The position numbers were made by a program, and so were the translations under genes. The notes beneath the pieces are model-generated. The model saw nothing but the letters and a program-made list of their open reading frames with translations, was not told where the DNA came from and did not search any database. Below are positions 1 through 14,899 of a stretch of 64,000 nt of DNA, piece after piece. Every line of letters begins with the position of its first letter. Positions within the stretch are counted from its first letter, which is position 1. The DNA is from Gadus chalcogrammus (taxonomy: Eukaryota; Chordata; Actinopteri; Gadiformes; Gadidae), in NCBI RefSeq assembly GCF_026213295.1, contig NC_079425.1, forward strand, positions 27,473,942 to 27,537,941. The letters run 5' to 3'.

Positions 1-120
1 GATACATTAATACATGTGTTACAGAGTTACAACATGCATGCAATACATAGTAATGCAAACATACTGAAAGAAGTGGAACTGCATTAGGAGGTCCCTAAGA
101 GGGGAGGGAGGGAAGGAGGT

Positions 121-177
<57 letters not shown>
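121..177. repeat. Poly-G homopolymer, 57 bases
   Basis: This is an uninterrupted run of 57 G, preceded by AGG-rich purines. It could form stacked G-quadruplexes. Homopolymers this long are prone to assembly error, so the length is uncertain. Confidence 0.9.
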
Positions 178-179
<2 letters not shown>

Positions 180-245
180 GCACACCATTGACGTGCTCAC
201 CAGAAACCATCCATCAGTGAAAGAGACAGACTGATATACGGGTGG

Positions 246-248
<3 letters not shown>

Positions 249-325
<77 letters not shown>

Positions 326-590
326 CAGATGAACAGGGGAAGGGGAAAAACAGTGATGGCGAGAGAGACAGACCTACAGATTGTTACACAGGTAGATAGA
401 GAAAGAGGGAGAGAGAGAGAGAGACAGCCAGATAGATAGACAGTTAGAGAGAGAAAGAGGGAGAGAGAGACAGTCAGGTGGATAAACAGGTAGAAAGAGG
501 GAGAGAGAGACAGGCAGATGGATAGACAGGTAGAGAGAGAAAGAGGGAGAGAGAGAGAGAGAGAGAGGCAGATGGATAGACAGGTGGAAA
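249..590. repeat. GA microsatellite and GA/GACA-rich tract
   Basis: A pure (GA)n run occupies about 249-322. Degenerate GA, GACAG and GATAGA purine tracts follow to about 590. Reading frames through it are microsatellite translations. Confidence 0.9.
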
Positions 591-1140
591 GAGCAAGGGC
601 TAGACGTTGAATCCTATGCGGCGTTGGGAAGAGGAGCAGGGGAGAGGAGTCATGCTCCAAGGTCACCTCGAAGGACAAAGGGTTCGATGGACCAGGGGAT
701 TCGGTGTGTCTGCAGGGCTGCTCATAATGTCGGCGCCCATTAAGGGAAGCTGCTCTCAGCAGCTAGCCGCGACATGCCCACCGCAGCCCCACGCCCCCCC
801 CCCCCCCCCCCCCCCCGCTGCTCCCGCCCCTCACGCAAATACGAAGAATGTGAAATAATTACAGTGGAATGAAACGCTGCGCTGCAGTTCACCTCTAAAG
901 CAGTTAATCACATTTTAATAGCTTCCAATTTACCAATTACTCTTCCCAAACAGCATGTTGGTCACTGTCTTTCTTTAAGTATTTCAATCACTCCCCCTTT
1001 CTCCGACATGTCAGCGGATACGTGTCGGAACGCAGCTCTCTGTTCGCTGGTGAGTGGCTGAATGGAATCTGATCCCCACGACGCACACTTTAATCATCTG
1101 CAGAGCTTCAATGGACTGATAGATGCCAATAGCTTGCCAT
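591..1140. other. Presumed intron 3 sequence, no gene seen
   Basis: Mostly unique sequence with a short poly-C run (794-816). No exon-like or cadherin-like coding text is visible on either strand. Confidence 0.5.
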
Positions 1141-1226
1141 TGTGTGTGTGTTTGTGTCTGCTTGCGTGCTTGCTTGTGTGCGTGCATGTGTTTGTGTCTG
1201 CTTGCGTGCTTGCTTGTGTGCGTGCA

Positions 1227-1318
<92 letters not shown>
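1141..1318. repeat. TG microsatellite with a duplicated imperfect leader
   Basis: Two copies of a 60-base imperfect TGTTTGTGTCTGCTTGCGTG-type segment (about 1141-1230) precede a pure (TG)n run to 1318. Confidence 0.9.
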
Positions 1319-1319
<1 letters not shown>

Positions 1320-2095
1320 AGGGATGTTTATGAGAACCGCTCTAGTTGCTTGTAAATTAGAATATTGGCAGGTGAGTTGTTCACCACTTTGTAATATGGA
1401 TTGAAACCATTTTTTCACATGCATGGGCCACATTCACCCACACACCAACACACACTCAAACACACATGCAGCACACACGCAGCACATACACTCAGACACA
1501 CACGCAGCATGCCCACGTCGATGCTACAGTAGGTCCTCGGCGTCACACGGGGGTTCTGGGTAATTGGGTGGATCTGCTGTGTGGCACACTGCGGTGCCTG
1601 CCCTCACAAAACGTCCATCCTGGCGTGTAAACAAGGAGGAGGCTTCCTGTCCCTTCACACTCTCCATGTCCACCGTGCTTAGTCTCCGTCTCCAGGAAGT
1701 CCAAAGTCCTCAACATCACCTCTCACTACGCACGAGCCTCCGCGTGACCGACCGCTTTAGACCATCTGATCAAGTCTGCCTCACACAGCCTCACGTGGAC
1801 GTCTCTCATGCTGCCGTCTCTGCGTGTGTGTCCCTCCCCCGTCCCCCTCTGCGTGTGTGTCTCTCCCCCGTCGGCGCATGTGTTCCCAGTGATGGATGGC
1901 CTGTCAGGGGGCGGGGTGCTGAGCTCTCACCGTATGACGTAGGATATCTGGTCACCAGTCACGTAGGGGAGCTCTCCCCCTCCAGTCAGGAAATGCTTTA
2001 GCCCCTCGCTCCCCGGGCCAGGGAAACAGCTCCTCACTTAGGGGGCACCTCGCCGTGAAAGACCCAATCCCCCCAAACCCACCTGGGGATCAGAA
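1319..2095. other. Presumed intron 3 sequence, no gene seen
   Basis: A CACACA-rich patch at 1437-1505 is followed by GC-rich unique sequence. The 145-codon frame at 1564-2001 has no recognisable domain and is not called. Confidence 0.4.
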
Positions 2096-2098
2096 GGC

Positions 2099-2382
2099 GT
2101 GGTCCGGTGGCTAGGGGGGCCGCCCCACGATGGGGTCTGAAGGCCAGGGGGGCCACCCCACGACGGGGGTTCGTTGGCTAGGGGGGGACGCTCCACCAGG
2201 GGGTCCGGAGGCTAGGGGGGCCGCCCCACGACGGGGGTCTGGTGGCTAGGGGGGGCAGCCCCACGACAGGGTCTGGTGGCTAGGGGGGACGCCCCTCCAG
2301 GGGGTCCGGAGGCTAGGGGGGCCGCCCCACGACAGGGTCTGGGGGCTAGGGGGGACGCCCCTCCAGGGGGTCCGGAGGCTAG
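2099..2382. repeat. G-rich minisatellite ending at the assembly gap
   Basis: Tandem units of about 34-36 bp, built from GGCTAGGGGGGCCGCCCCAC and GGGGTCCGGAGGCTAG, repeat about eight times and run into the Ns. The array may well continue in the missing sequence. Confidence 0.85.
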
Positions 2383-2482
2383 NNNNNNNNNNNNNNNNNN
2401 NNNNNNNNNNNNNNNNNNNNNNNNNNNNNNNNNNNNNNNNNNNNNNNNNNNNNNNNNNNNNNNNNNNNNNNNNNNNNNNNNN
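2383..2482. other. Assembly gap (100 N)
   Basis: Exactly 100 N, a conventional placeholder for a gap of unknown size. It separates the minisatellite from the 3' end of the LINE relic, so the LINE terminus and possibly other sequence are missing. Confidence 0.98.
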
Positions 2483-3583
2483 AGTCTGTGACAGTCCAAA
2501 TAGCAATAGACTAGAGTCTCAATTTTGTCACAGAATGGACAGTTCTCGGACACTGTGGGGTCGATTTATCCAATGAAACTATTTACAGCCAGAGCCCCCT
2601 GCAGGATCCTCCACTGCAGGTCTCCTGTTCTTTTGTTTGGGGGAGGCTTGTGAAGGAGCCTCCATACAGGCACACGGTCCTGCAGCCTCTCCTTCCACAC
2701 CGTGTCCCTCCTATTGCTCAGTTTGTGTTTGTGTGTAGCCACCACACAGTACTTATATGTACTTTTCCCTGAAAGTAACTGTACTTCCATCCTGGACTTG
2801 GAAAGGCCCATGGGTTTCACCAGTCCGGTCTGGTGAAACCGACAGTCCGAGCTCTGGAAATGGATCCCCTTCGTCTGGTACATCCGCCCTGCTGAAGTAG
2901 TCCCTCAGCATCTCTCGCTCCTCACTGGTCAGTCTGCTTATCCATTGGTTCATGGTGTCTCTGGTGTGCCAGCTGGACCTCAGACCCAGGAGAGAAGCAA
3001 CAGCCTCTGTGTTGTGGAGCCCGGACCATGCCACGTCCACCACCTGCCTCAGTTTGACCACCCCAGTGGAGCGCAGGCGCTGTGTGAGGCCAGGGCTGCT
3101 GCCATCTTGCACGTCTAGCCGAGCCCCGCTCACCAGATGCAGCGGGCCCCAGTCTGTCCCATTTAAAAAGAGTCCATGCTTTGAAAACACCACGATAAGA
3201 AGGAGGCAAACTACACGCACGAAAAAAAACACAATTCAATAAAATCAAAGATTTTTCTAAAAAGAGGCCAGCTATCTTCCTCAAAATTATGCCTGTTACC
3301 TGTCTCCAGACGACATCATCATACCCCAAGAGGTACCGCTGGATGAACTGCAGCCTGAAAGCCGCCGCCCTGCTCCCCAGGTGAACTAACCCCTGCCCCC
3401 CCTCTTCTTTTGTAAGATACAATACACACTGAGGAACCCAATAAACCTGTCCCAGAAAAAGTTTAAAATTACTGTTCGCACTTTTTGCTGGAGCCAAGCA
3501 GGGGGTTCTAAACATTTCAGTCTGTGCCACAAGGTGGACGCTACAAGATTATTAATAATTAGGACCCTTCCTCTGCAGGACAT
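2483..3583 (-). pseudogene. LINE ORF2 relic: C-terminal region
   Basis: Decayed frames carry CLEPPAWLQQKVRTVILNFFW, KRTGDLQWRILQGALAVN and, up to the gap, CPFCDKIETLVYCYLDCHR. This cysteine and histidine cluster matches the distal zinc-finger-like region of L1/Tx1 ORF2. The element's last part and 3' tail would lie in the N gap. Confidence 0.7.
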
Positions 3584-3699
3584 GTGGGGAAGCAGCCACC
3601 TCTACTTAGCCAGCTTCCCCTCCACCTTTTCCAACACACCCTCCCAGTTCTTCCTTTCACTCTGTTCATCCCCCAGATGAACCCCCAGGTATTTATCCC

Positions 3700-4940
3700 C
3701 CCCCCCCTCCTCCAGCTCAGCCCCCCCAGCAGCTGGGGCAGACCCGCAGACTCTGGGCCCTGTTCACTTTGTCAGCTGAGATCTTCCCAAATGTATCAAC
3801 AATCTTGCCCAATCTATTAATGTCCTCCTGATTTGTAATAAAAATTATGATGTCATCTGTATAGGCTGATGAAATTTGAACTAATATCAGGTAAAAACAG
3901 GCCATCAATAAAACCACAAACATTGTGCAACATGGGTTCTATAGACAGTGAATACAACATACCAGACATGGAGCAGCCTTGTCGAAACTCTCTGTTTTAA
4001 AAGGTTTACACAGTCCACCATTTTTCTTAGCATACTCTCAATGTCCTCATATAGGACCTTCATCTTAGCTATCAGACCCGGGCTGAGGCCGTACCTTTGT
4101 AAAACTTTGCAAAGTTAGCGGTGCTCAACCCAATCAAAAACTTTTTCCTGGTCTAAAGAAACCAGACCAGTTTCTTAACCCAAAGAACTGGAGACTTCCA
4201 AAATATCCCTAACAAGTGACACGTTGTCAACAATGGACCTGCCGGGCACACAGTAAGTCTGAGACTTGAATGAGCTGGTCCATCACCTTCTTCAGCCGGT
4301 TGGACAGGACTTTGAAAGCAGCTTGTAATCTACGCACACAAGTGAGACTGGCCTCCAGTTCTTGATCTCCTGCAGGTCTCCTTTCTTGGGCAGCAGAGTG
4401 AGCACAGCCCTCCTGCAGCTCTGTGGGAGCGAGGAGTCCTCAAAGCTCTCTGAGGAAACACCCAGCATGTCTTCCTTAAGTACAGTCCAAAAAACTCTGT
4501 AGAATTCAGAGGGCAACCCATCGATGCCTTGGGCCTTAACCCCCTGTACACTCTGCAAGGCAGCAAACACCTCCTCCTCAGTCAGGGGCCCCTCCTGTTC
4601 CCTGTTGGTCTCCTCTGACACTGTGGGCAGGTTCTCAGAGAACGAGTCAAAAACAGCATCATCCTTCTGGTAAACACTGCTATACAGCTTCACATAGAAA
4701 TCCACCACTCTGTTCCTGATTTCTGCTATGTCTGTGAGCTGGTGTCCGTCCTCTGACCCCAGCGCATGGATCTGTGTACTCTGTCCGTTCTTCTTCTCCA
4801 GACTGAAGAAGAACTTGGACGGGGAATCCATTAAAGAAACGCTCGGAAAACGTAGCGGACAAGTGCCCACTGTGCTCTGGAGCCCAGCAGGTCTGCCAGC
4901 ACGGCTTTTTTAGATTTGAGGTTCTCGACACAGCCTCCAT
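3700..4940 (-). pseudogene. LINE ORF2 relic: reverse transcriptase domain
   Basis: The frame at 4870-4292 carries LTEEEVFAALQSVQGVKAQG and IDGLPSEFYRVFW, then LTLLPKKGDLQEIKNWRPVS and the following KLLSK, typical finger motifs of non-LTR reverse transcriptases. After frame breaks around 3930-4290, the palm catalytic box appears as AYTDDIIIFI, a variant of the usual (F/Y)ADD. Several frames are needed to follow the domain, so it is a pseudogene. Confidence 0.82.
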
Positions 4941-5167
4941 TTCCTGTGGACTGTGCAGTACTCTGCAGCTCCACTATATTTCACTCCAGATCTTTCATAG
5001 ACTTGGTGATGTCACGAGAGACTTTGAGAGGGTTTTGTCTGCTTTGCCTGTATTTTGCCATGATCCCACCATTGTTTTAACGTATAAAATCCCCCTTCCT
5101 CCCCCTAAAACCTTTCCAAAAGTAAATAAAAACCTCTCTATACTGCGCATTATTTGCAATAAAAACC

Positions 5168-5950
5168 TCACATAACCATTGAATGGTCAGAGAAGCCTAC
5201 TGGACATGTATTACACCCTTTAAAAATGCTAAAATGATGCGTAAAAGAATAAAACCTGTCCAACCTAGCTAAAGATAAAACAAGGTCCCTGCTGTGGACC
5301 CAAGTATATTGTTTTACATTGTGGTGGATTTTCCTCCATACGTCACTCATACTGAGATTTTCCATGAGCATTGCCTTCCGAGAGGGTGCATGAGGTTCTG
5401 TATGATTCCTGTCGTTATCATCAGCTGTGCAGTTAAAATCCCCTCCCAAAAACAAATAATCTTCTAGAACAAACTAACTTAAAACCAAACAAAGTTAATT
5501 TAAAAACTGAACTCTGTCAGGGCCAGAATTTGGAGCGTATACATTAATAAATACAATATTAAAACACTCATATTTTGCCTTAACCACCAGCAGTCTCCCC
5601 TTCACCCGCTCTTCCACCACATTAGATAAGGGCACAAAATCTCTGGAGAAAAGGAGAGCCACTCCTGCACTGGTGTTGCTAAAATGGATTGAAATGACTT
5701 CAAACTCAAACTCCCTCCTCCAGTCTGTTTCATTAAAAACATCACTGTGAGTCTCCTGGAGCATCATTATATTCATTTTTTTAAGTTTAAACGTTTCAAA
5801 CAGGCAAGCCCTCTTCCTCACATCTCTAGCTCTGTTTAAATTAAGAGTGGAAACCTTAAAAGAACTCATTGCCTTTAATGTAAGGAGAGGCACACAGATG
5901 AGAAGAAACAGCAGGCCAACTGCTCTACAAATAGTCAGAATCTTCATCAT
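5168..5950 (-). pseudogene. LINE ORF2 relic: apurinic-type endonuclease domain
   Basis: The minus-strand frames contain STLNLNRARDVRKRACLFE, MMLQETHSD (active-site Glu), TSAGVALLFSRDF, VFINVYAPNSG, GGDFNCTADDND (active-site Asp and Asn) and a final GFSDHSMVM, whose SDH holds the catalytic histidine. This motif order is diagnostic for the AP-endonuclease domain that nicks the genomic target in L1-type elements. The frame breaks at about 5456-5494, so the protein is interrupted. Confidence 0.82.
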
Positions 5951-6205
5951 TGTTAAGCTCCTTTCATCATTGAGACCCCTCTGATGCTCATCTGAGACTT
6001 GACTGATAGCAACAGCATTTTCTTATCTGCAAAATACTCTTGCAACCAACGCCAGAGTCAATATTTTTTGTTTTTTGAAGGAACATTTGTATACTATGTA
6101 CTGTGTACAACTCCAACTGAGAAGCAGAAAACAGCGGTTAGTCTGTGAGGGGCTGATTGTCTGCGGCACCGTCCTCTATCTCCTCCTCCTCACTAGACTC
6201 TGACT

Positions 6206-7088
6206 CTACCTGCTCCTCCTCTTCTTAATTAGACAGTAACTCTGTCTGCTCATCCTGCTCTCCACTAGCCGCTGATTTCTTGGCTTTGAAGCCACAGGTT
6301 TCATTACCCTGTTTTCTCTTAAGGAGAGGAGTTTTTTCCCCTCCTCCTGAACAATACATTCACTCTTCTTTTCATTTTCAACACCAAGAATTGATTCTTC
6401 AGGATTTTCACCACACTGCTTTGCATCTTCAACATTTGTATCACTTTGAATGTTATTTTCCACATTTGCCACCCTCTGTTTCACCGTTTCAAAATTGGCT
6501 GAGGTCCCTGCTGTCACCTCAGCAGGCTCAGCTTGTTTTCCAGGGGTTTTCTCCTGGCAAGTTCTCACGAGATGCCCCTCCCTCCCGCATTCGAAACATT
6601 TCGAGCGCCAGAGTTTACAAACACTGCATAATCAAAATCATTCACTTTTATACTGAAAACTAAATTCAGTGCACCATCTTTCTTATTCAAAATCATATGA
6701 ACTTGAAATCTGTAACCCATGACATGTCTCATCAGGGGAGACTTGAAACCCGATGGCAACTTCCTTATCGCCGACACAATTTCCCCGTGCCTTGACAGCT
6801 CCCTGATCAAACGGGGGGATGTTGGAGATGGTGACCCACGCAGGTGTAGTTAGCGGAGTAACTGACACAAAGGAATGCTTAACCACGATGCCGGTCTCCA
6901 CTACTTTGTTTGCTTTCGCTACGCTGTCAAAAAAAAATCACGACTGCTCCGTTCATCCGGGCAGTGGACATAATACTGCTATACTTGACCACCTCTCCTA
7001 CTGCCAAACCGCAGTCCTCAACCGAGCACGGAAAAGTTGGTGAGATCTTGAAGCCGTGCATTCGGCTCAGATCGCCGAACGCCACCAT
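6206..7088 (-). pseudogene. LINE ORF1 relic (CCHC zinc-knuckle protein)
   Basis: A start codon at 7088 opens MVAFGDLSRMHGFKISPTF and continues to about 6937, where a run of eight A on the + strand marks a frameshift. Homologous text resumes in other frames (HSFVSVTPLTTPAWVTISN, then PLMRHVMGYRFQVHMILN). A zinc knuckle KCFECGREGHLVRTCQEK (C-X2-C-X4-H-X4-C) lies near 6553-6606. The tail towards 6206 is rich in Glu and Lys. ORF1 products of LINEs bind their own RNA; this copy is broken. Confidence 0.75.
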
Positions 7089-7151
7089 GCTTCAGGCGCA
7101 CCAACCAGCGGGTCGATTGCAAAAAACACACCAAATATAACAATTTTGGTG

Positions 7152-7176
7152 TGAGAGAGAGAGAGAGAGAGAGAGA

Positions 7177-7258
<82 letters not shown>

Positions 7259-7295
7259 GGAGGGAGGGAGGGGAGGGAGGGAGGGAGAGAGAGAG

Positions 7296-7372
<77 letters not shown>
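7152..7372. repeat. GA microsatellite with GGGA interruptions
   Basis: Nearly continuous (GA)n of about 220 bp, with a GGAGGGAGGGAGG block near 7254-7285. It directly abuts the 5' end of the LINE relic. Confidence 0.92.
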
Positions 7373-7374
<2 letters not shown>

Positions 7375-7488
7375 ATTCCATACCATGGATGATATGAACC
7401 CCTTCCCCTTCCCGCTGTCCTCACGGTCCTCATGCGTGCAGTGTTGTGATGGTGCAGCCTCCTTAGCCCGGTGCCCGGTGCCCTGTCC

Positions 7489-7940
7489 CTCTTCCTCCTC
7501 CTCCTCCTCCTCCTCCTCCTCCTCCCCCTCCTCCTCCTCCACCCCAGGGTGTAGGAGCAGTCAGACATGAGTTGTTTTACCTCGGCAGGGAGCACAGCAG
7601 GGTGCTGCTGCCCCATCTCCCCCAACATCTCCCCCAACCTCTCCCCAACATCTCCCCCACATCTCCCCACGCTTCAGTGGTTCCCCCTCTATGGCTGAGT
7701 GCCTGCAGACATATACAGCCAGCGCCTCAAAACACCACCCCCCAACCCCCCACCACCACCATCTCACCCACAAGCATCACCACAGCCCACCAGCACCTCC
7801 ATCCACCATTTCACCCACCACATCCCCCAACCACCACCATCTCACCCACCACAACCTCCACCCCAGCACCACCACACCCAACCAGCACCACCACAGCCGC
7901 CACCCCAGCACCACCATCTAACCCACCCCACAACCACCAC
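7489..7940. repeat. CTC triplet tract followed by CAC/CCA-rich repeats
   Basis: A (CTC)n tract at about 7489-7545, a CCCCAACATCTCC repeat around 7610-7670, and CACCAC-rich sequence at 7737-7940. Pro- and His-rich frames here follow from the repeats. Confidence 0.8.
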
Positions 7941-7952
7941 TCATTGAAATAG

Positions 7953-9129
<1,177 letters not shown>

Positions 9130-9395
9130 GTGAGAGAGAGTCTTCTCTCACTCAATAATGAACTAACACCTGTGAAGCAGACATGATGAGCCTCCTCTCT
9201 ACAGCCAGAAGCACAGTGAGCTGAACCCACCGTGGCCAGCGGACCACCAGGCCGCTATACAGACCCAACATACGGACCAGAGAGGCTGGTGCCTCAGTGA
9301 CACTTGTTTATGCATTAAAGACTTCCAGATGGTGCTTTACTCTGTCTGCTCTACTCTGTTCAGTCGCTTATTACACACCAGCATCAGGCCCTCTG

Positions 9396-9401
<6 letters not shown>

Positions 9402-9460
<59 letters not shown>
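9402..9460. repeat. CT microsatellite
   Basis: A pure (CT)n tract of about 59 bp. Confidence 0.9.
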
Positions 9461-9464
<4 letters not shown>

Positions 9465-9640
9465 GAACACTATGCAGCTATATTTCATCTCCTGAGTGTA
9501 AAGATGCTGTATTTCTATTGTAGCTACAATGCTACAGGCATTGCAAAAATGTTCACCCACCATATCCGACTCTCTCGCCATTGAGTTTCTCCCATGCCAC
9601 TGTGTGTGTGTGTGTGTGTGTGTCTTTGTCTGTACAGATT

Positions 9641-9870
9641 ACAATTACATGTAGGGCATTTAGCAGAGGCTTTTATCCAAAGCGACTTACATCTGTTAAT
9701 ACCCAAATTGACACACCAACGCCAGAGTCAACCATGCAAGGTGACAGCCAGCTCGTCAGGAGCAGTTAAGTGTCATGCTCAGGGACACATCAACACTCAG
9801 CTAGGAGGAGCTGGGGATGGAACTAGCAACCTTTCGGCTACAAGACAACTGTTCTACCTCCTGAGCTAAT
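9641..9870 (+). mobile_element. Teleost interspersed repeat (tttatccaaagcgactta type), copy 1
   Basis: The text TTTTATCCAAAGCGACTTAC is the hallmark of a very common fish interspersed repeat. It is followed by GAGTCAACCATGCAAGGTGA and ends in a tRNA-like GGAACTAGCAACCTTTCGGC with CTCCTGAGCTAATG. A second copy lies at 50731-50895. The class (SINE-like or non-autonomous DNA element) cannot be decided here. Confidence 0.7.
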
Positions 9871-10169
9871 GTGTGAATGTGTGTCTGTCTGGCTGCAATT
9901 TCATGTCTGCTGTTCCACAGTTTTTAAGGACATTTTTCTTTAGTAATATCTACGAGCTGCCGTTGCGTCGCTGTCTGCTCTAACTGGACTGAAGACGTGT
10001 CATCTTCCCTCTAGAAGTACTTTTTTTTTTTATGTTATTGAGTGTACAAATAAATGTCTTCATTTTTTCCAATGTAATGGAAACACAACTCTAACGCTAA
10101 TTCTGAAGACATAGAGGACCTTTCCTTATTTATATACTGTTATAAATCTGTTGTTTTAAAACACTTAAA

Positions 10170-10440
10170 ACAGCCCCTCTCCCCATGGCCCTCACCCCTC
10201 TCTCCCCTCTCTCCCCTCTCCCCTCTCTCTCCTATGGCCCTCCTCCCTCTCTCCCCTCTCTCCCCTCTCTCCCCTCTCTCCCCTCTCTCCCCTCTCCCCT
10301 CTCTCTCCTATGGCCCTCCTCCCTCTCTCCCCTCTCTCCCCCATGGCCCTCCTCCCTCTCTCCCCTCTCTCCCTTCTCCCCATGGCCCTTCGCCCCTCTC
10401 TCCCCCCTGGCCCCCTCTCTCCCCCTCTCCCCTACTCCCC
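10170..10440. repeat. CCCCTCTCT minisatellite
   Basis: Nested repeat: a 9-bp CCCCTCTCT unit inside a longer period marked by recurring ATGGCCCT. It is almost pure pyrimidine on the + strand. Confidence 0.85.
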
Positions 10441-12409
10441 AGCGTTGTGGGCTCCGGTGCACGCCACTGTTCCTCTCTTATTATCAGGGAGCAGCGCTGA
10501 TAAGTGTTCAGTGTTATTGAATGTACGCTGTGTGTTTGGTGTAAGGAACCAAACAACAGCTGCTGCTGGTTTAGTTTCAATGGCCTATACGTACTGTCAG
10601 CCGGCAGAGATTATGATTGCTAGTGCTGCAAGGGCCAATTGCAACGGGAGACAGGGCCATCACATGTGGTTTGTGTGTGTTTGTGTAGGGAAGGTTAAAC
10701 CTGTGCGTATGGTTGCATGTATGCGTGCGTGTGTGTGCGTGTGTGTGTGTGTTAAGCTTTGTTTCTGTTTGTCTGTGTTTGTGCGTGTGTGGTTGTGTCT
10801 GTCTGTGTATCCATCTGTGTTTCTGCATGTGTGTGTGTGTGTGTGTGTGTGTGTTTGTGCCAGTTAGTGTGTGGAATGGAGAGACAAAACCAATTGCAGA
10901 GAGGCACCAAACGATCCTCATCGATCCTCTGTGATCTAAACACTAAAGGTAACCTGGAAACAGCTTGTGGTGTGGAACAAATGCTATGGAATTTACAAGG
11001 TAGGATTCTGGCAACACAACAGCTAGGGTCATCATAAAGACTATGAATTACCTTCACAGCTCTGTCTCCAAGGGCCGCTTGAAGTTCTCTCCCACTGAAG
11101 TAATTTGCCTGCAGGACTGATGCGGCTGCAGCAGTCAGAGGCTGTCGGCTCTTTGTTTTTGCTGTTAAGAGGCCAGAGACGGGCGGTGACTATTAATCAA
11201 TACTTGACATGTGTGGCTGGCAGCGTAACAAGGAGGATCTTGAAAAGGGGTTTTAAAAACGTCCCGCATGGATCTGGATGGGATTTTTGTACAGAGAAAG
11301 AAAAAGACCCATCATGTGAAGCATTGGCTCAACCTAGCTGTGTCTGACAGCTTAATTCCTATGACTGGAACATCACTAACTAGCTGTAAGAATATGTGGA
11401 AGGAAACCGCAATCATGGCTGTGTTACATCGGCCATGTTTATTTCAGTGTGTTTCGGAAACACTTCCAACCCCCACGGCGACACCAACACTTCCTCCTCT
11501 GACTGCTGCTGCAAGCGAGCTTCGACTCAGATACAATTTCTGTGGTCTTATATTCCTTTGTTTGTTGACTTGTAAATGGTGAGGCTCAGCATGGGGCGGG
11601 TGGATGTGTGTTAGCCGTTGTCCGCCAGCCGTTGTGTGGTTGTGTGGTGGTCAGAGACTGCAGTAGTCAGGACCTGACGGCTCGCTAACACGAGGGACCG
11701 TCCCCACGGCGCCATGTTGACGCCTCCAAACATCTTTTACAAGAACAATTAACAGGCCATCTGTAAGAGTACCTTGGCTTGCTGTTTGCTGATATTGTGT
11801 CTGGTTCTCTCTGCTCGGCCACCCGCCCGGGCGAGGCAAATTACTGGCAATTAATTACAATGGGCTGAGTTGGCATTTGTAATGTCGCTGTGTTGTAAGA
11901 AGGTGCTTTAAGACAAATCCAAAGTGGGCGTTTGGAAACGTAACACCTTGTGGGTATTCATAGGCTATATGGCTGCTGGGGGCTGGGGGGGGGGGGTAGT
12001 AGGTTTCTGTTCTATGACACATGAAATGTGTAATGTAATCTCTGTCATTTGTAATTGCCACGATGGATCTGGAGATACAGGGCCTGCGATTACCCTGTGA
12101 TTAGCCCGTTAAAGGAAACAGTCACTGTCCATATGCTCTCATATCTACCTGGATGACGCTCTAACCAGCGCCACGGCTGACAGGGTGATGGATGGCAGCC
12201 CGTGCCCCACCACACCGCCTGTGGTCTGCACTCAGAGACACGGCAGCACAGCGTGAAGGTCTACAGCGCCCTCGGCGTGTTGGACGGCGAGCGGAGGCGA
12301 CTGAGCCGTCCTGCAGCTGAGCGTCTGCAGGGATGCCGGCTGGACGCGGATCTGGGGTGATGACGTGTTTCTGTGTGTGTCTGACTCCTCTCTCTCTCTG
12401 CCTCCACAG
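10441..12409. other. 3' part of presumed intron 3
   Basis: Holds an imperfect TG tract (about 10660-10860) and otherwise unique sequence. The polypyrimidine tract and acceptor for exon 4 are at about 12388-12409. No further cadherin exon was found upstream. Confidence 0.5.
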
Positions 12410-12529
12410 GCACGCCGGTGACCCGCGTGACGGCCAGCGATGCAGACGACCCCGTGTATGGGAACAGCGCCCGGCTGGTCTACAGCATCCTGGAGGGCCA
12501 GCCCTACTTCTCTATAGACCCCAACTCTG
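12410..12529 (+). CDS. cdh8: cdh8 exon 4 (EC2, first half)
   Basis: A 120-bp exon is preceded by a CT-rich tract ending CCTCCACAG and followed by the donor GTAACT. It begins with two bases completing a glycine codon and ends with one spare base. The translation starts [18 protein letters not shown] and continues through [16 protein letters not shown], the start of the second cadherin repeat. DADDP is the calcium-binding DXD-type motif of EC2, and [11 protein letters not shown] is a type II cadherin signature. The length matches the 120-bp exon of other type II cadherins. The residues after it (exon 5) read ALHGMDRE where relatives usually have ALPNMDRE, a local divergence. Confidence 0.93.
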
Positions 12530-14356
<1,827 letters not shown>

Positions 14357-14899
14357 TCAATGCACTCATACATGATGTGCATCAATTGATCTGTTTATAG
14401 AAGAGGAGAACATTTAAGGGTTAGGGTTCATGCCCTCAATCCCTCGTAGCTGAGAGGCTATTTCAGTTCTTTGGAGGTGCTGAATATTGTGGTTAACCTG
14501 TAGTTTACTGAATACTGCTCGGGAAGCTCAGAAGGGTACTGGTAGAGAATCCTCCACTCCAGATGTGTCTAATACTGTATGTTATCGAGTAGAACATGCA
14601 TGACATCCATGCGGCTGGCTGATCTATTTCTACTTCCATTATTTATTCTTCTTGTTAAAACGAAATATTAGAAACTAACTATCAGCAGACATGTAGCTTA
14701 GTTTGCCTACCAAAAAATGTGTAGACTATGTGATAACGGGCTGCTTGTCTGCAAGCTAGCTAGCTGTCTGATTATTTAGGCTAAACGTTACGTGGCAAAC
14801 TGAGCCTGGATTTATGAAGATTGTAATTCATTTCATAAAATGTGATGATGATTGTTTGTTTGTTATACATCTCAAATTCACCTTTTCCGAGAACATCAA

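Larger units (their letters stand above)
2483..7140 (-). mobile_element. Decayed LINE retrotransposon, L1/Tx1-like, minus strand
   Basis: Read on the minus strand from about 7140 to the gap, this element has the order of a two-ORF LINE: an ORF1 relic with a CCHC zinc knuckle, then endonuclease, reverse transcriptase and a C-terminal cysteine-rich region. All parts carry frameshifts or stops, so it is inactive. Protein text resembles the Tx1-like branch of L1 elements common in fish and amphibians (established family knowledge, recalled rather than searched). It abuts a GA microsatellite on its 5' side and the assembly gap on its 3' side. It lies antisense in the presumed third intron of cdh8. 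Confidence 0.85.

Noticed and set aside
1564..2001. Possible 145-codon gene
   Set aside because: No recognisable domain, low-complexity composition, no splice or conservation evidence.
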